From positions 1-64,000 of the forward strand of contig CANIII010000005.1 in the NCBI GenBank assembly GCA_947467605.1: 64,000 nucleotides of DNA. The letters are read 5' to 3'. Shown here piece by piece: positions 6,474 to 17,200 of this stretch. The notes below the pieces were generated by a model. It was not told the DNA's origin, did not search any database, and worked only from the letters and a program-made list of their open reading frames with translations. How positions within the stretch are numbered: the stretch's first letter is position 1; each line of letters starts with the position of its first letter. The translations under genes were made by a program, and so were the position numbers. The DNA is from Acidobacteriota bacterium. GTDB taxonomy: Bacteria > Acidobacteriota > Vicinamibacteria > Vicinamibacterales > SCN-69-37.

Positions 6474-8519
6474 TTATTCGTTCAACGCCTTCAGCAGCGC
6501 GTCCCGAGGATCCGAATAGAAGATCGTCGTCACCCGAGTGGCTACCTCGTCAGGCAAATCGGCCAGCAGTTTTCGAGCTCCCACGGGCATCAGCATCAGC
6601 TTCGCGCCCTTGTCGGCTGCCGCCTCGACCAGGTTCACGGCGTTGTGCACCGGGTCGATCGAGCCGCCGAGGTTCAGACCGCCGACGACCACTAGGCCGC
6701 CCTTGAGGCTCTTGCCGAGCAACGCCGATCCGAGAGCAAGTAGTACCGCGACGCCAATTGAGGTCCCGCCCTTGGCTGGATCAAACGCCCGGAGCTGAAT
6801 CGAGAACTCGTGCTCTCGCGGATCTCGATCGCCGACAAGTTCCTTAGCACGTCCGTAGAGGTTCTGTTCCGCGCACCGAACGCTCTCTTTGAAGGCCGGA
6901 GGGGCTGGCTGATTCAGAATCCGCACGCCACTCCCAGGCCCTTCGGTGATGTCGATCCGAAACAGACCGGGACTCTCCTCGAGGCTGCCCGGCGACATCG
7001 CCCACGCTTGCCCCGGCGGCAGCGGATCGTCACCGATGCTGTCCTCGCTCTGAAGCTCCGGCGTCACGACGAACTTCTCGACGCCGTCCGCGCCAATCTG
7101 GTAGCTGAACTGCGTGTTCCTGAACTCGGCTGAACCGATGCGCTTCTGTTGCTCTTTCACGCGGCGGCGGCACTCAAGCCCGAGCCGAGCCGCCCATTCG
7201 ATCGCGTCATCTGGGATCAGGTCGTCGGGATTCGGATACATCAACTTCAAGAGCCCGCTCATCGTCTTCTGGACCGCGTTCGTGTCGCGACCGCTGAGCG
7301 CACCACCGAACTGGAGCCGGCCCTGCAGCTTCTGAACGCGCGACTGCACGCGAAGGTGATTCCAACACGAAGAGAGGAAGTCACTGACCAGACCGAAATG
7401 GTCAGTCAGCTGTTCACGACTAACCTTGGGCACGTCCCAGCCGGGCACGTATGAGTGGACGCGATCCATGAAAGCGGTGTCGTCGCGCATTTCCTTCGGC
7501 AGCGGCCCAAGCAAGTGACCAACCCGCTGCTGATGAATGACGTCAACATCGAAATTTCCAACCATCACGACACTGCCGAAGCCGCGGATACTCTCTTTGC
7601 CTCGGCTGAACTCGCCGGACTCCATATAGCCCTTCAGAATGTTGACGCCATCCTTTTGGTCGAACGAAATGCCGGAGACTTCATCAAAGCACACCACGTC
7701 GTACTGGCACACCAACCCGCGCTGGCCGTTGGCGTTGTTCACGAACATCCGTGCGACGGTTGCCTTGCCGCCAGACACGAGGTGCGCGTACGGCGAAATC
7801 TGTTGAAAGAGATGGCTCTTGCCCGTGCCCCTCGGTCCCAACTCAACGACGTTGTAGTTGTTCTCGACGAACGGCACCATGCGGAGCAACATGACGTCTC
7901 GGGTTCGCGGGGACAGCGCAGAAGGTTCAAGGCCAACGCTTCGCAGCAAGAAGTCGCGCCATTCGTCAAAGGTGAAGAGCGCGCGGCCAGCTGAGAGCGT
8001 TTCTAGGACGTCACGCTTGGAAAGCTGAATCTCCCTCAATGACGCGATCCCAAAGGGACGGCCATCCTCTTCGGATGCGATGCTCGGATCGTAGTTGACC
8101 TCGATCTCGGCATAGAATCCGCCCGTGAGCATCCGCTCATGGTTTCGGACAAGCTCAGAACTGATTCGGACGTCATTGACGCGCAGGCTCGGCAACTCCG
8201 CCAGAAAACAATCGTTCTTCACATCGAGCCTGGCTCGGATGAGATCGATGAGCTTGACCTTGCCGTGTTCCTTCGCCCGAGCCTTGAAGAGTTCTTCCTC
8301 GCCGGCTCTGACGGTCCTACTCTCAAGTTGCTTCTGGACGATCTCGAGCCCTTCCTGAATCTCTGAGTCGTCAGTACTCGCGCAGTAGCGCCCTAGCAGA
8401 AACTCAGCGACATAGGTCGGCACGGGATACTGGCCCTTAAACCTACGAACCAGATCCTTGCGCACCACGAAGCCTTCAAAGGCCTTCGCTCCGATCTGGT
8501 CTAACGCATCAAGCGCCAT
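6474..8519 (-). CDS. brxL: BREX type 1 Lon-like protein BrxL
   Basis: A 681-residue AAA+ protein with a Lon-type protease-like C terminus, typical of BrxL. Walker A GPRGTGKSH lies at 228-236 and Walker B VVCFDE at about 275-280. The region after it (SGISFDQKDGVNILKGYMESGEFSRG) is characteristic of the family. The C-terminal part (about 590-660) reads GGTSIGVAVLLALGSAL, then VVVGGLNLGGSIDPVHNAV, matching the Ser-containing Lon motif and the region of the catalytic lysine, although the usual lysine context is not obvious here. BrxL forms DNA-binding multimers required for type 1 BREX phage restriction. It is the last canonical gene of the operon; its start lies 3 bp after the pglZ stop. Confidence 0.92.
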   Translation of the reverse strand: MALDALDQIGAKAFEGFVVRKDLVRRFKGQYPVPTYVAEFLLGRYCASTDDSEIQEGLEIVQKQLESRTVRAGEEELFKARAKEHGKVKLIDLIRARLDVKNDCFLAELPSLRVNDVRISSELVRNHERMLTGGFYAEIEVNYDPSIASEEDGRPFGIASLREIQLSKRDVLETLSAGRALFTFDEWRDFLLRSVGLEPSALSPRTRDVMLLRMVPFVENNYNVVELGPRGTGKSHLFQQISPYAHLVSGGKATVARMFVNNANGQRGLVCQYDVVCFDEVSGISFDQKDGVNILKGYMESGEFSRGKESIRGFGSVVMVGNFDVDVIHQQRVGHLLGPLPKEMRDDTAFMDRVHSYVPGWDVPKVSREQLTDHFGLVSDFLSSCWNHLRVQSRVQKLQGRLQFGGALSGRDTNAVQKTMSGLLKLMYPNPDDLIPDDAIEWAARLGLECRRRVKEQQKRIGSAEFRNTQFSYQIGADGVEKFVVTPELQSEDSIGDDPLPPGQAWAMSPGSLEESPGLFRIDITEGPGSGVRILNQPAPPAFKESVRCAEQNLYGRAKELVGDRDPREHEFSIQLRAFDPAKGGTSIGVAVLLALGSALLGKSLKGGLVVVGGLNLGGSIDPVHNAVNLVEAAADKGAKLMLMPVGARKLLADLPDEVATRVTTIFYSDPRDALLKALNE

Positions 8520-8521
8520 TG

Positions 8522-10825
8522 CTAGTCCTCCCCGATCGTGACGGCCTGCTTGGCAACAACCTGCTGCCCGACGAGCACCACCAAGACCGCTGCCTGGCCT
8601 AGCCTATCGTCGTCCTCCACGGTGAGCGAAGCCTTTCCGGCGGCATCCGCCACCTTCAATCGCTGTGCCTGTGAAAGGATCGACGAGTCGGCTGCCGCCG
8701 GCCGCGTCCGAATGTCGAGCTGAGCGGCCGTGCCTGCGGGTGTCAGCTGCACTTGCAGCCGAAGACCGACCCACTTGATCGACTCGATCCGCACAGGCGC
8801 TGAAGCGGTCGCGCCGTCTTTCGTGATCGTGATCGTGGGAATGACGCATTCCTGCAGGGTCATCCCTCCGTGTGCATACTCAATCCCGCCGCGGAAGACC
8901 GAGATCCCAGGTGCAAGCACGATCGTGTGCTCGCCTCCCCAGAACCACGGCACCTGCGGGAAGTTGTGCTGCGCACCGGCCAGAGGCACCGCGCATCTCC
9001 CCCACTTCGAAACGGTGAGGTGGCTGGGCAAATCAACTTTCGGGAGTCCGCCCGGCAAATACAACCAACCGTGGTCCGTCGTCAAAATCACGGTCTTCCA
9101 ACCCGCCTCGAACAGCTCGCGCGTTCGAGCGCACACGGTCTCAAGCTCCTGCGCCAGATGCCACGGGAGCCGTGTCGAATCGTCGTGCCCATAGCGATCC
9201 ACTGAGCCGGCCTCGGTCCAGCCGATTCCTGTCGGATCCCCAACCGAAGAAGGCTCGACGCACTGCCAACCAAGCTCCTCCAGCACTCCGCGAAACTCAG
9301 GAGCTTTCACGGCTCGGCCGCCATCACGCAGTTGTGGTTCAAACGTCGCGCTGACCTCCACGCCATGGGCGTGCTCCGTGAACGGTCTCCACGCCGGCTT
9401 GGCCGTGGCGGTCACCGTCGGCATAGGGCTCCAACTCGGCTCACACTTCGCGTCCAAGCCGTTTGACTTGAGCTGCCCCAGGAGTTCCTGAGCGAGGTCC
9501 CACCGCAAGCCATCGACGAAGACGATGATCGAGCCGCGGCCGGGCGAAAGGGCCCGTGTAGAAGCGATTGACTTGTTGGGATATGAAGAGGCGAGCGGCC
9601 TAACCTTCTCAGCGAGACTCTCCAGCCATGGCAGGTAGACCGCACGTAGTGCAGCCGCAACGGCCTTGATGTCTCCGTTGTCGCGAACTGCGGCAAACGC
9701 TCTCCAGGCCGCAGCGTCGGCTCGCCAACCAGTCTTGGTGAAGTACTCGGAAAGATCAGCCCAGTCTCCCCCGGGTTGGCCGGCGCGAACGGCGACAGTT
9801 AGCTCGGCCAGGTGCTTGGCTGCCAGCGCCAGCGGTGCTTCGCCAAGGACCGCCCACACTGAGCCCGCTCTCTTCACGTGCTCCTGGCTCAGCGTGGCAA
9901 CCTTCGCCAGCGCGGCTGAGCGATCTAGTGACGCAGTCGCCAGCAGTCCCTCTCGGAGGAGACGTTCCTGTTCCTGATTCGTCGCTGGCAGTCTGTCATT
10001 GCCTTTGTCGAGCAAGCTCTTCAGCTCGACCCGCGCAAGCACGTCTCGGACACCGGGGTAAGCGGTCGGCGCTTCGACAAATCGCGCCCACGCTTCTTCC
10101 CACTTTCCTTTTCCAGACGCGAGACGCTCAGCCGCCTCAAGATTCCCATCCTTCTCGGGATCGAGACCGAATTGTTGTTTGCAGACGGTAACGAACCCGC
10201 TCCACTGCGCCAGAGTCCACGCACTCTTGACGCCAGGCGGATCTGCGAGCCACTGCAACAGCATTCGGTGCGGATCGCGCGCCACCAATCCGTGGAGAAG
10301 CGCCGCGTCAATGGTCTTGCCTTCGAATTGAGACGACGGTGTCTGCAGGACATGGACGAGCTGATCGCGGAGGGCCTGCAGTGTGGCCTTGTCAGCGGAG
10401 ACAGTAAACCCTAGACCGCCATTCTCCGAGGATAGAAACGCCGATGGTGTCCAGTCCTTGCCACTCGTCTGCGCCCAGAATTGCCCTTGGAACTGCAGTG
10501 CAAATAGGTGCGTCGCGCGTTCAGGAAAACCTGTCGCGCTTCGAAAACTCGACCTCGAAATTCCCGGCACGTAGACGATTGACGTATTCGGCGTCTTTGA
10601 CCTGGATAGGCGATACCGAAGCCAGGTGCTGGGGCCGCGGTTAGGTTCGACCACTTCTTCGTCGAGAATCAGAAACTCTGGGAGACTTGCAGCGACGAGC
10701 TTCGCCGCTGGTTCCCACAGACGCTCAGCATCAGTCCAGAGAATCACTGAAGGGCTAGCCTGATCGTGCCTGTTGTACGTGGCGGCCTGTCTAAGGGCGC
10801 GAGTCAGCTGTTCGAGAATGGTCAC
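8522..10825 (-). CDS. pglZ: BREX phosphatase-domain protein PglZ (BrxZ)
   Basis: About 768 residues from a GTG start at 10825 (VTILEQLTRAL...), which leaves a short gap after the pglX stop; an ATG at 10867 would give 781 residues and overlap pglX by 32 bp. The C-terminal half carries the PglZ alkaline-phosphatase superfamily signature: IIVFVDGLRWDLAQELL (metal-binding Asp), a downstream VILTTDHGWLYLPGG (Asp-His metal ligands) and a conserved KWGRCAVP. PglZ is one of the two defining BREX proteins and acts with PglX in host methylation and phage exclusion. Domain length and gene order match type 1 BREX. Confidence 0.92.
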   Translation of the reverse strand: MTILEQLTRALRQAATYNRHDQASPSVILWTDAERLWEPAAKLVAASLPEFLILDEEVVEPNRGPSTWLRYRLSRSKTPNTSIVYVPGISRSSFRSATGFPERATHLFALQFQGQFWAQTSGKDWTPSAFLSSENGGLGFTVSADKATLQALRDQLVHVLQTPSSQFEGKTIDAALLHGLVARDPHRMLLQWLADPPGVKSAWTLAQWSGFVTVCKQQFGLDPEKDGNLEAAERLASGKGKWEEAWARFVEAPTAYPGVRDVLARVELKSLLDKGNDRLPATNQEQERLLREGLLATASLDRSAALAKVATLSQEHVKRAGSVWAVLGEAPLALAAKHLAELTVAVRAGQPGGDWADLSEYFTKTGWRADAAAWRAFAAVRDNGDIKAVAAALRAVYLPWLESLAEKVRPLASSYPNKSIASTRALSPGRGSIIVFVDGLRWDLAQELLGQLKSNGLDAKCEPSWSPMPTVTATAKPAWRPFTEHAHGVEVSATFEPQLRDGGRAVKAPEFRGVLEELGWQCVEPSSVGDPTGIGWTEAGSVDRYGHDDSTRLPWHLAQELETVCARTRELFEAGWKTVILTTDHGWLYLPGGLPKVDLPSHLTVSKWGRCAVPLAGAQHNFPQVPWFWGGEHTIVLAPGISVFRGGIEYAHGGMTLQECVIPTITITKDGATASAPVRIESIKWVGLRLQVQLTPAGTAAQLDIRTRPAAADSSILSQAQRLKVADAAGKASLTVEDDDRLGQAAVLVVLVGQQVVAKQAVTIGED

Positions 10826-10835
10826 AGCACCTAAC

Positions 10836-13800
10836 CTACTTCTTCCTCGCCGCGCGCTTTGCGTCAAGGCTCAGATGCACGTCGTTCCACCGATTGCCAC
10901 CGAACGTTCGGCCGGGCTTCGGATCTGTGTCCGGCTCTTCTTCACACCAGAACCAAGGGAACTCTGCCTTGTCACGAAGGGGTTCGGTCCCACGGTCCTT
11001 TTCCCATTTGATCTTCGGTTTCGAACGAAGCAGGCCGGCGCCCTTCTTTCCGACATCATTTGCTCTCAGAAACGGACGAATGTTGACTCGCACACCGTCA
11101 TTCAAACTCGGCTGCCACCCAATGGCCTGTTTCGACAGGGGCTTCCAGCGGACGAAGATGTCGTAGGGCGCTTCACCTTCTAGGATCCTGGCCAATTCCT
11201 CTTGCAGTGATTGTGCTGCACCAAGACGTTCCGCGGCGCCTACTTTGTCAGCCTTGGCATCTTCGCCCTGCTGCCTAATCCAATCTCCGAGATAACTGTA
11301 GGCAAGCTTCTGAAGGGCAGCGTGGTCAAACCTGTGGCAATTGACGAGAGCGTGAAATCCGTCCTTTCGGCCGTCCCAGACATGCCACACGAACGGTCGC
11401 TGATGAAACAGGTCGCAGTGTTGGTCGAAGAACTCATCCCGGAGCCACGTTTCGAGCGTGGACGAACTACTTCCTCTTAGACCGGCACCATCCAGCAGTG
11501 CTCGTTCATCGAATGCCCCTAGAGCGCGCGCCAAGAGTGTCCGCAGCCGACTGGCCGCAGGCGGCTCGCGCGAGATCGGCTGGAGACAGACGATGCCATC
11601 GTCGTCGGCCAACCCCACCAAATTATCGGCGCCAAGAGCTGGGCAGTCACGGAAAGCGGAACCAGTTTGGCGCGGCCACAAATAGCCAAGTAGTCGCGCG
11701 ACAGCTACATGGAGGGGTTGATCTGATCCTCTGGGGTGTCCACAGTGCAGCCACTGCGTTGGATCTTTAGACGACGGGTGAGGCAGGCCCTTCGGATACT
11801 TCTTAGCCGCCAATCCCCGCCAGCGCGCGAGATCGAACGGGACCTCAACGAGTGGCCCGCGGACCTTAAGCGACTGGTCAATCTGCCTGACGGCGGACGG
11901 ATACTCAGACGACGAACAAAATTCCCAGATCGCGGGAAGGTTCTTCTTATCAAGAGGAACAATGGCCACGGTGTTGTCGTCGAAGAGATCCCCAAGGTAG
12001 CGCGAGACCTGCAGGCTTCCCATGGCACTGACGAGGACGCCTTCCTTCGTCCAGGCTCCCTTGCCTCGGATCCAAGCTCCCGGACTGTCAGTGGCCAGGC
12101 GCTCACATGCAAAACGATAGAAGTCGCCGGATCCGTTCTGCCACCAGAACAGGTTGTGCATGCCCCCAAACTCGCTGGTCTCAGCGGTTGTTGTCTGTTG
12201 GAACGCCCACCCCTCGGAGACTTCATCCAATTCCCAAAACCCACGGGTAAATCTGCGGAGATCACCACTGCAGATCCCGTTGTGAAAGCCAGCGACCTCA
12301 TTCAGTAGCGGCAGGCGCACGAGCTCAGTCACGAGGACTCGCGAACGAGGGTTGTTGATCTGCTCCCTTTGACCAAGCGAAACAAGATCCATGGAAACAA
12401 GGGCACGTCCCTTGGCCTCGGCGCCCGACACACTCGACAAGTCCCCAGCCAGGAAGGACTGGGATACCCCGGGCATCGAACGAGAGGCAACGACCAGAGC
12501 GGGCTTCACAACTTCGCCAGAAATCGCATCAAAGGCGCCTGCGCCTAACTGGATGTTTGCCTGCAGGCTCACGGTCTCAAGGATCCACGAGCGAAAAGCC
12601 TCGTAGTGATCCTGGAAGTTCCAGTTCTGCGGCGTAACCAAGGCAACAGAGCCCCCGGGCTTCGCAAATCTAATGCAGCGCGATACAAACACCGTCGCAA
12701 GATCAGTACGAGCCTCCTCGCAGTGGGTGTCTGAATACTCACAAAGCTCACGCGGGTGTCTTGTCCGGGCTAGGTAAGGGACATTTGTTGCGACTAACGT
12801 GAACTGCCCCGATAGAATCTCAGCAGCCTTGGCCAGACCGCGCGCATTCACGGCGAGTTCATACTCTCCAGGGTTCTTGCTTTCACGGCTAAGTGCCTTA
12901 TCAAGAAGGGGCTGGAGTTCAGCAAATTGAGCTTCGATCAGGTTTCCGCCAACGGCTCTCGGATCGATCAGGCTTCCTAAGATTGGGGCGTCTTGGAACA
13001 TCGCATATAGACGCCCGATCCCCTTCCGTAGCCGATCGTCTCCGGAACCAGCCAACGCAATCCAGTCCTTCTCTGTTGCTCTTGGTGCCCCACCTGAGCA
13101 TGCGAGATGCAGAGTCGGCAGACTCTGGTGGCCGGCCAGCTTCCAAGCAGTAAGGGCAAGGTTGAAGGCGGCGATCTGGGCACACCTCTCATCCAGTTCA
13201 AGGCCAAAGAGATTCTCGCTCAGAGTGGCTGTGATGGCCTGAGCAGCGCTCAGCTCCTCTTCTTCCATTCGCATCCGAGCAAGCACGGGCAAGGCGCATA
13301 TTAGGAAGTGACCGCTACCCATGCACGGGTCAAGAAATGAAATCAGCCTTGATTTGGCCGGCCAACCATGAAAAACGCCGAGTGCGGGCGACCAAGTCTT
13401 CGTTTCTGAGTCCTGGTGCAGGCGCAAGTAAGTCCACTGCACCGAGAGGCCCTCTTTCAAAGTGAGAGCCACTTGCGCTCTCGCCTCGCCTTCGGTGGCC
13501 GCTCGGATCGGCGCAACTCTAGCGGCCCACCAAGCGCCGAGCGTGTTGTGGAGCAGGAACTCCACCATATAGTCCTCGGTGAAGAGCTGCGTAACGGCCG
13601 GAAGTTCGTCGGCGCCGACCTTGTCTCCAGACGCGTTGACCTCGTCTTTTCGCTGAGCCTGCCAGAACTGGTAGGTCCATCCCAGGCCATCGTCGGAATG
13701 AAAGACCTCAACTGGCAACGAGCTCAACAGCGCTCGCAATGCCGTTTCGTCATTCGGAGCGAGGCGGAGTTCCAACACTGGGTCGTCCTGACGAAACACG

Positions 13801-14237
13801 CCCGGCAATGTCCGGGATGCAAACCGGCAAGCCAGGTCGAACCCATCCCGTGCTCCGGCGTCAGCCGCGAGCTCATCGCAGTCCTTGAGAGTGACAGGGA
13901 CATTACCGAACGCCGCATCGCTGTAAAGCAAACCGCTCTCAACGAGGAACCTGGTGAAGAGGATGCGATGCCAGTGCTCGTAGGCGGCGTGCTCAGCGAG
14001 ATGATCAATCCGTTGAGTCCCTGAACGCTCGTCACGCGGGTCGCCAAGCGCCCGCCCCCTCGCCCGAAGCCGATTACGCAGCTCGCGGTCGGCCACGGCC
14101 ATATGCGGCCGGTAGTCCTTCTCGTGAACCGCGAGGTTCTCTAGCGCTGCGCGCACGGCTTTGTCAGCGCACTCGCGCGCTGCCAAGGTCACCTTCGCCA
14201 GTTGATTTCGAAGATTCTTGCTCAGAGAGTTGGACAT
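10836..14237 (-). CDS. pglX: BREX adenine-specific DNA methyltransferase PglX (BrxX)
   Basis: An 1133-residue methyltransferase, the usual length for PglX. Motif I (SAM binding) is DPCMGSGH at 303-310. Motif IV reads NVPY at 485-488 in place of the commoner NPPY; the surroundings (LVATNVPYLARTRHPRELCEYSD) otherwise look normal. PglX methylates adenine in a non-palindromic site to mark host DNA and is also needed for exclusion. The start lies 11 bp after brxC. The second proline of motif IV is replaced by valine (N-V-P-Y); whether this reduces activity cannot be told from sequence alone. Confidence 0.93.
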   Translation of the reverse strand: MSNSLSKNLRNQLAKVTLAARECADKAVRAALENLAVHEKDYRPHMAVADRELRNRLRARGRALGDPRDERSGTQRIDHLAEHAAYEHWHRILFTRFLVESGLLYSDAAFGNVPVTLKDCDELAADAGARDGFDLACRFASRTLPGVFRQDDPVLELRLAPNDETALRALLSSLPVEVFHSDDGLGWTYQFWQAQRKDEVNASGDKVGADELPAVTQLFTEDYMVEFLLHNTLGAWWAARVAPIRAATEGEARAQVALTLKEGLSVQWTYLRLHQDSETKTWSPALGVFHGWPAKSRLISFLDPCMGSGHFLICALPVLARMRMEEEELSAAQAITATLSENLFGLELDERCAQIAAFNLALTAWKLAGHQSLPTLHLACSGGAPRATEKDWIALAGSGDDRLRKGIGRLYAMFQDAPILGSLIDPRAVGGNLIEAQFAELQPLLDKALSRESKNPGEYELAVNARGLAKAAEILSGQFTLVATNVPYLARTRHPRELCEYSDTHCEEARTDLATVFVSRCIRFAKPGGSVALVTPQNWNFQDHYEAFRSWILETVSLQANIQLGAGAFDAISGEVVKPALVVASRSMPGVSQSFLAGDLSSVSGAEAKGRALVSMDLVSLGQREQINNPRSRVLVTELVRLPLLNEVAGFHNGICSGDLRRFTRGFWELDEVSEGWAFQQTTTAETSEFGGMHNLFWWQNGSGDFYRFACERLATDSPGAWIRGKGAWTKEGVLVSAMGSLQVSRYLGDLFDDNTVAIVPLDKKNLPAIWEFCSSSEYPSAVRQIDQSLKVRGPLVEVPFDLARWRGLAAKKYPKGLPHPSSKDPTQWLHCGHPRGSDQPLHVAVARLLGYLWPRQTGSAFRDCPALGADNLVGLADDDGIVCLQPISREPPAASRLRTLLARALGAFDERALLDGAGLRGSSSSTLETWLRDEFFDQHCDLFHQRPFVWHVWDGRKDGFHALVNCHRFDHAALQKLAYSYLGDWIRQQGEDAKADKVGAAERLGAAQSLQEELARILEGEAPYDIFVRWKPLSKQAIGWQPSLNDGVRVNIRPFLRANDVGKKGAGLLRSKPKIKWEKDRGTEPLRDKAEFPWFWCEEEPDTDPKPGRTFGGNRWNDVHLSLDAKRAARKK

Positions 14238-14248
14238 GTCGGCTCGCC

Positions 14249-17200
14249 CTACAAAATGACCGGACCATCCTTGAGTGCGGCCTCGATCTCAGCCCTGGCT
14301 CGCTTCAACCAAGGGTCAATATCCTCTTTGACCCGAATCGTCGCCGGGGGAAGGGACAGGTGCTTCGCCTTCGGCTCAGCCTCCCTGATTGCAGCAGACA
14401 ACGCGGCCGCAAAACGCGTGGGGAGCGCATCTGCTTGTGTGGCCAAGGCCCCAAGATCGGTGGCGTCGAGACTCGCCAGGAGATCCTGTGGCGTCGATAC
14501 GGCCGGCCTGGCCAGCGCAGCCACGCCAGCTACGCGCAACAACTCATCTCGCTTCGGCTGCGGGAGCTTCTGCCACAAGTCATGGCCGTCCAGCTTCGTC
14601 TGTTCACTGAGGCGCAGCCGCTCGTAGTCTTCATGCGCCTTCTGCAACGCAGCGCGGAGCACCGCTGCAACCGGCGTGAGAATCGCTGCGACCGGATCTG
14701 GTTCATCCAGCAGGCTCCGGTTCTTTTGCACCTCATCCAATTCGGCCCCGTGAACATTCACATCGGCGAGGTTTCTTCCGTGCATCGCCAATCGCATTGC
14801 TGTTTGATAATTCGGAAGACGACGCGCGATCTCGTCCGCCGTGTTTTTCCAGGCCAGCACACGATTGTCGAGATCGTCAGCTTTCTCGAACAACGCGAAG
14901 AGGAGATCATTGCCACTGAGATTCTCGAGGTCGATCAAATCCGGCGGACTTGGCGGCATCGGCAGAGGAGCGTCCCCACCAGCCTTGCGCGCCAGTTGCT
15001 TCAAAAGCTGCACGTAGCCTGTCGCCGCCGAGGCTTCGTCGCCAGGCTGGAATGGGTGTCCCGCCCCCTGAAACAACTTACGAAGTCTGAGCTTCTGCTG
15101 CGCAGTCAACACCGGCCGTTCGACGCGGAAATCCGCTAACCGCATCTTGCGGTGGTCCAGCTCAGTGAGGCGGGTGGGCTGCCCCTGCAATCGCACAGAC
15201 AAATGTCCGCTGACGACCAACGCCGCCAGACACCCGTGGATCGCGTCGTCGGGCCACCCGTAAGGCACGCCGCTGAACTGAGCCTCGATCTCACTGCCTT
15301 TTCTGCCGGCGGCAATGAACGAGAGCAACTGCACGCACACAGGATGTTGATCCGGGTCGCCCTGATGCCCGACGACCGACAACGCAGCCGCGTTGCCTTC
15401 CTTTGCGCGATTCCAGACCGCCGGCCAGTTTGGTGAATCAACCGCGGCAAACCGAGGGTAGAGCCGTCCAAGCACCTGATCTGCCGCTAATTCCACTGCA
15501 GCGCGAGGCGTCACTCCGGGCAGTTCCTGTCCGCCAGACAGAAACACTTTCACGTCGCTCATCACTTCACCGACGATGGCGTCGAGTCGCGTCTCTTCCT
15601 TGGTCTGGCGCGTGACCATGGCCGCCTTAGCTTCGCGGCCCTCATTGCTGGTTGGGTTGCCCTTCGCATACAGCGTCGACTTGGCCGCCTCAACTGACGC
15701 CATTGCCTGCTTGATCTCGTCGGCCTTCACCTTCGGGATCAACACGTGAATCGTCGCGTCATCCACGCTGCGACGCTGGATGTCCTGGAGAATGACCGTC
15801 TGCGACTCCTGGAATCCGTCACGAACCCAGACAATGATTCCGTCACCGGTCGGGCCCTCAAGTCCATGGTGAATGGATACCTTCCGCTTCACCCGAGGCT
15901 GTCCATGCAGGACAGACACGCCGGCCAGTTCCTCTTCGACTGCCTTTGTCAGAAGCTGGCCCCGCTGTGCAGCGATCTGGGGGTCGTTGTTGATCGCGGC
16001 GGCTCGGGCGCGCTTGTACTCCGTCTCCCAAGCGGCTCCTTCCGTCGTCTGTAGGCGATACTCATCGTCGATCGCCATGAGGACACTTTCGTCCACGAGG
16101 GCTTTCACGAGTCCAGGGATCTTCTCTCGCAGCGCCGATGCAGAAGGGCCCAGGTCATCCGTCAGCAGATCTGCAAGGTGCTCTGGCGTAGCTCGCACAC
16201 CAACGTCGCCACTACCTTCGTCTGGCAGTTTGCTGATCAAGAAGACCAAGGCACAAATGCGGCTTCGGAGTTCGCCTTCTGGCTTTGTCTTCTGCGATTC
16301 AATGATCTCTTGGAACCGGCGCTGCATTCCGCCAGAGACAACCAAAATATTGGCAAGCTGCCCGTAGAGAAAATCTCCAGGCACAACGGCGCCAACAGGT
16401 CTGTTCGCAACTGCCTGGCACGCCTCGTGCGCAACGCGGAGCTGGGTGCGCATCTGCGCTTGGGTCCCGGTGGCATCGACGTTGTGGAGCACGTGCTCCC
16501 AGAATCGAAGGCGGACTGGCAGCAAGGGATAGTCGGGGACATACGCTTGGCTGTCATCGGAGCGGGCTGCGATCTTCGTTCCCTTTAGCTGCCGCTCGAT
16601 CTCTCCAGACTGACGATCGGTTTCCTTGCGAATCTCCCCCTTGCGATCTTCCTTCTTTCGAAGGACAACGGTGCGCACGACCTTCTCGACGTCGTTGTCT
16701 TTCAGGTGCACGCGAACGGTGAAACGACCGAGGAGTCGTTGGAGCGCAGGCGTGTCACTCAGCGCACTCTGCCCGGTTCCAATGAATAGCACCAGACCAT
16801 CAAGCATCTTGCTGCACGCTTCCACGACCTCCTGCACCTCAAGGGCGGTGTCGGCGTTGTTGTTGATGAACTGCTGGATTTCGTCAAGCACGACGAGGGT
16901 GCAAGGCAGCTTCCCGTTCTTCGCTAGGGCACGGCGAACGAGCTTGACAGTGTCCTCGATCGACACGTCCTCGACCTTCGTCGGGTACTGCGCACGCATT
17001 GCCTCACTGACGTTCTTGGCCGATTCGAGATGTGGGAACGCGTCCAGATACGCCTGCTGAAGGGCCTTTGACGTGTAGAGCTTGTCGAACTCCTCGTCTG
17101 GGTCCTTTCCCGCTGCAGTGATGGCTTTGCGAACGGCGTCAAGCTTGCCTTCATCACGCAGGTCCATCTGCAAACGCGCGACTGACAGCTTCCCTGCGAG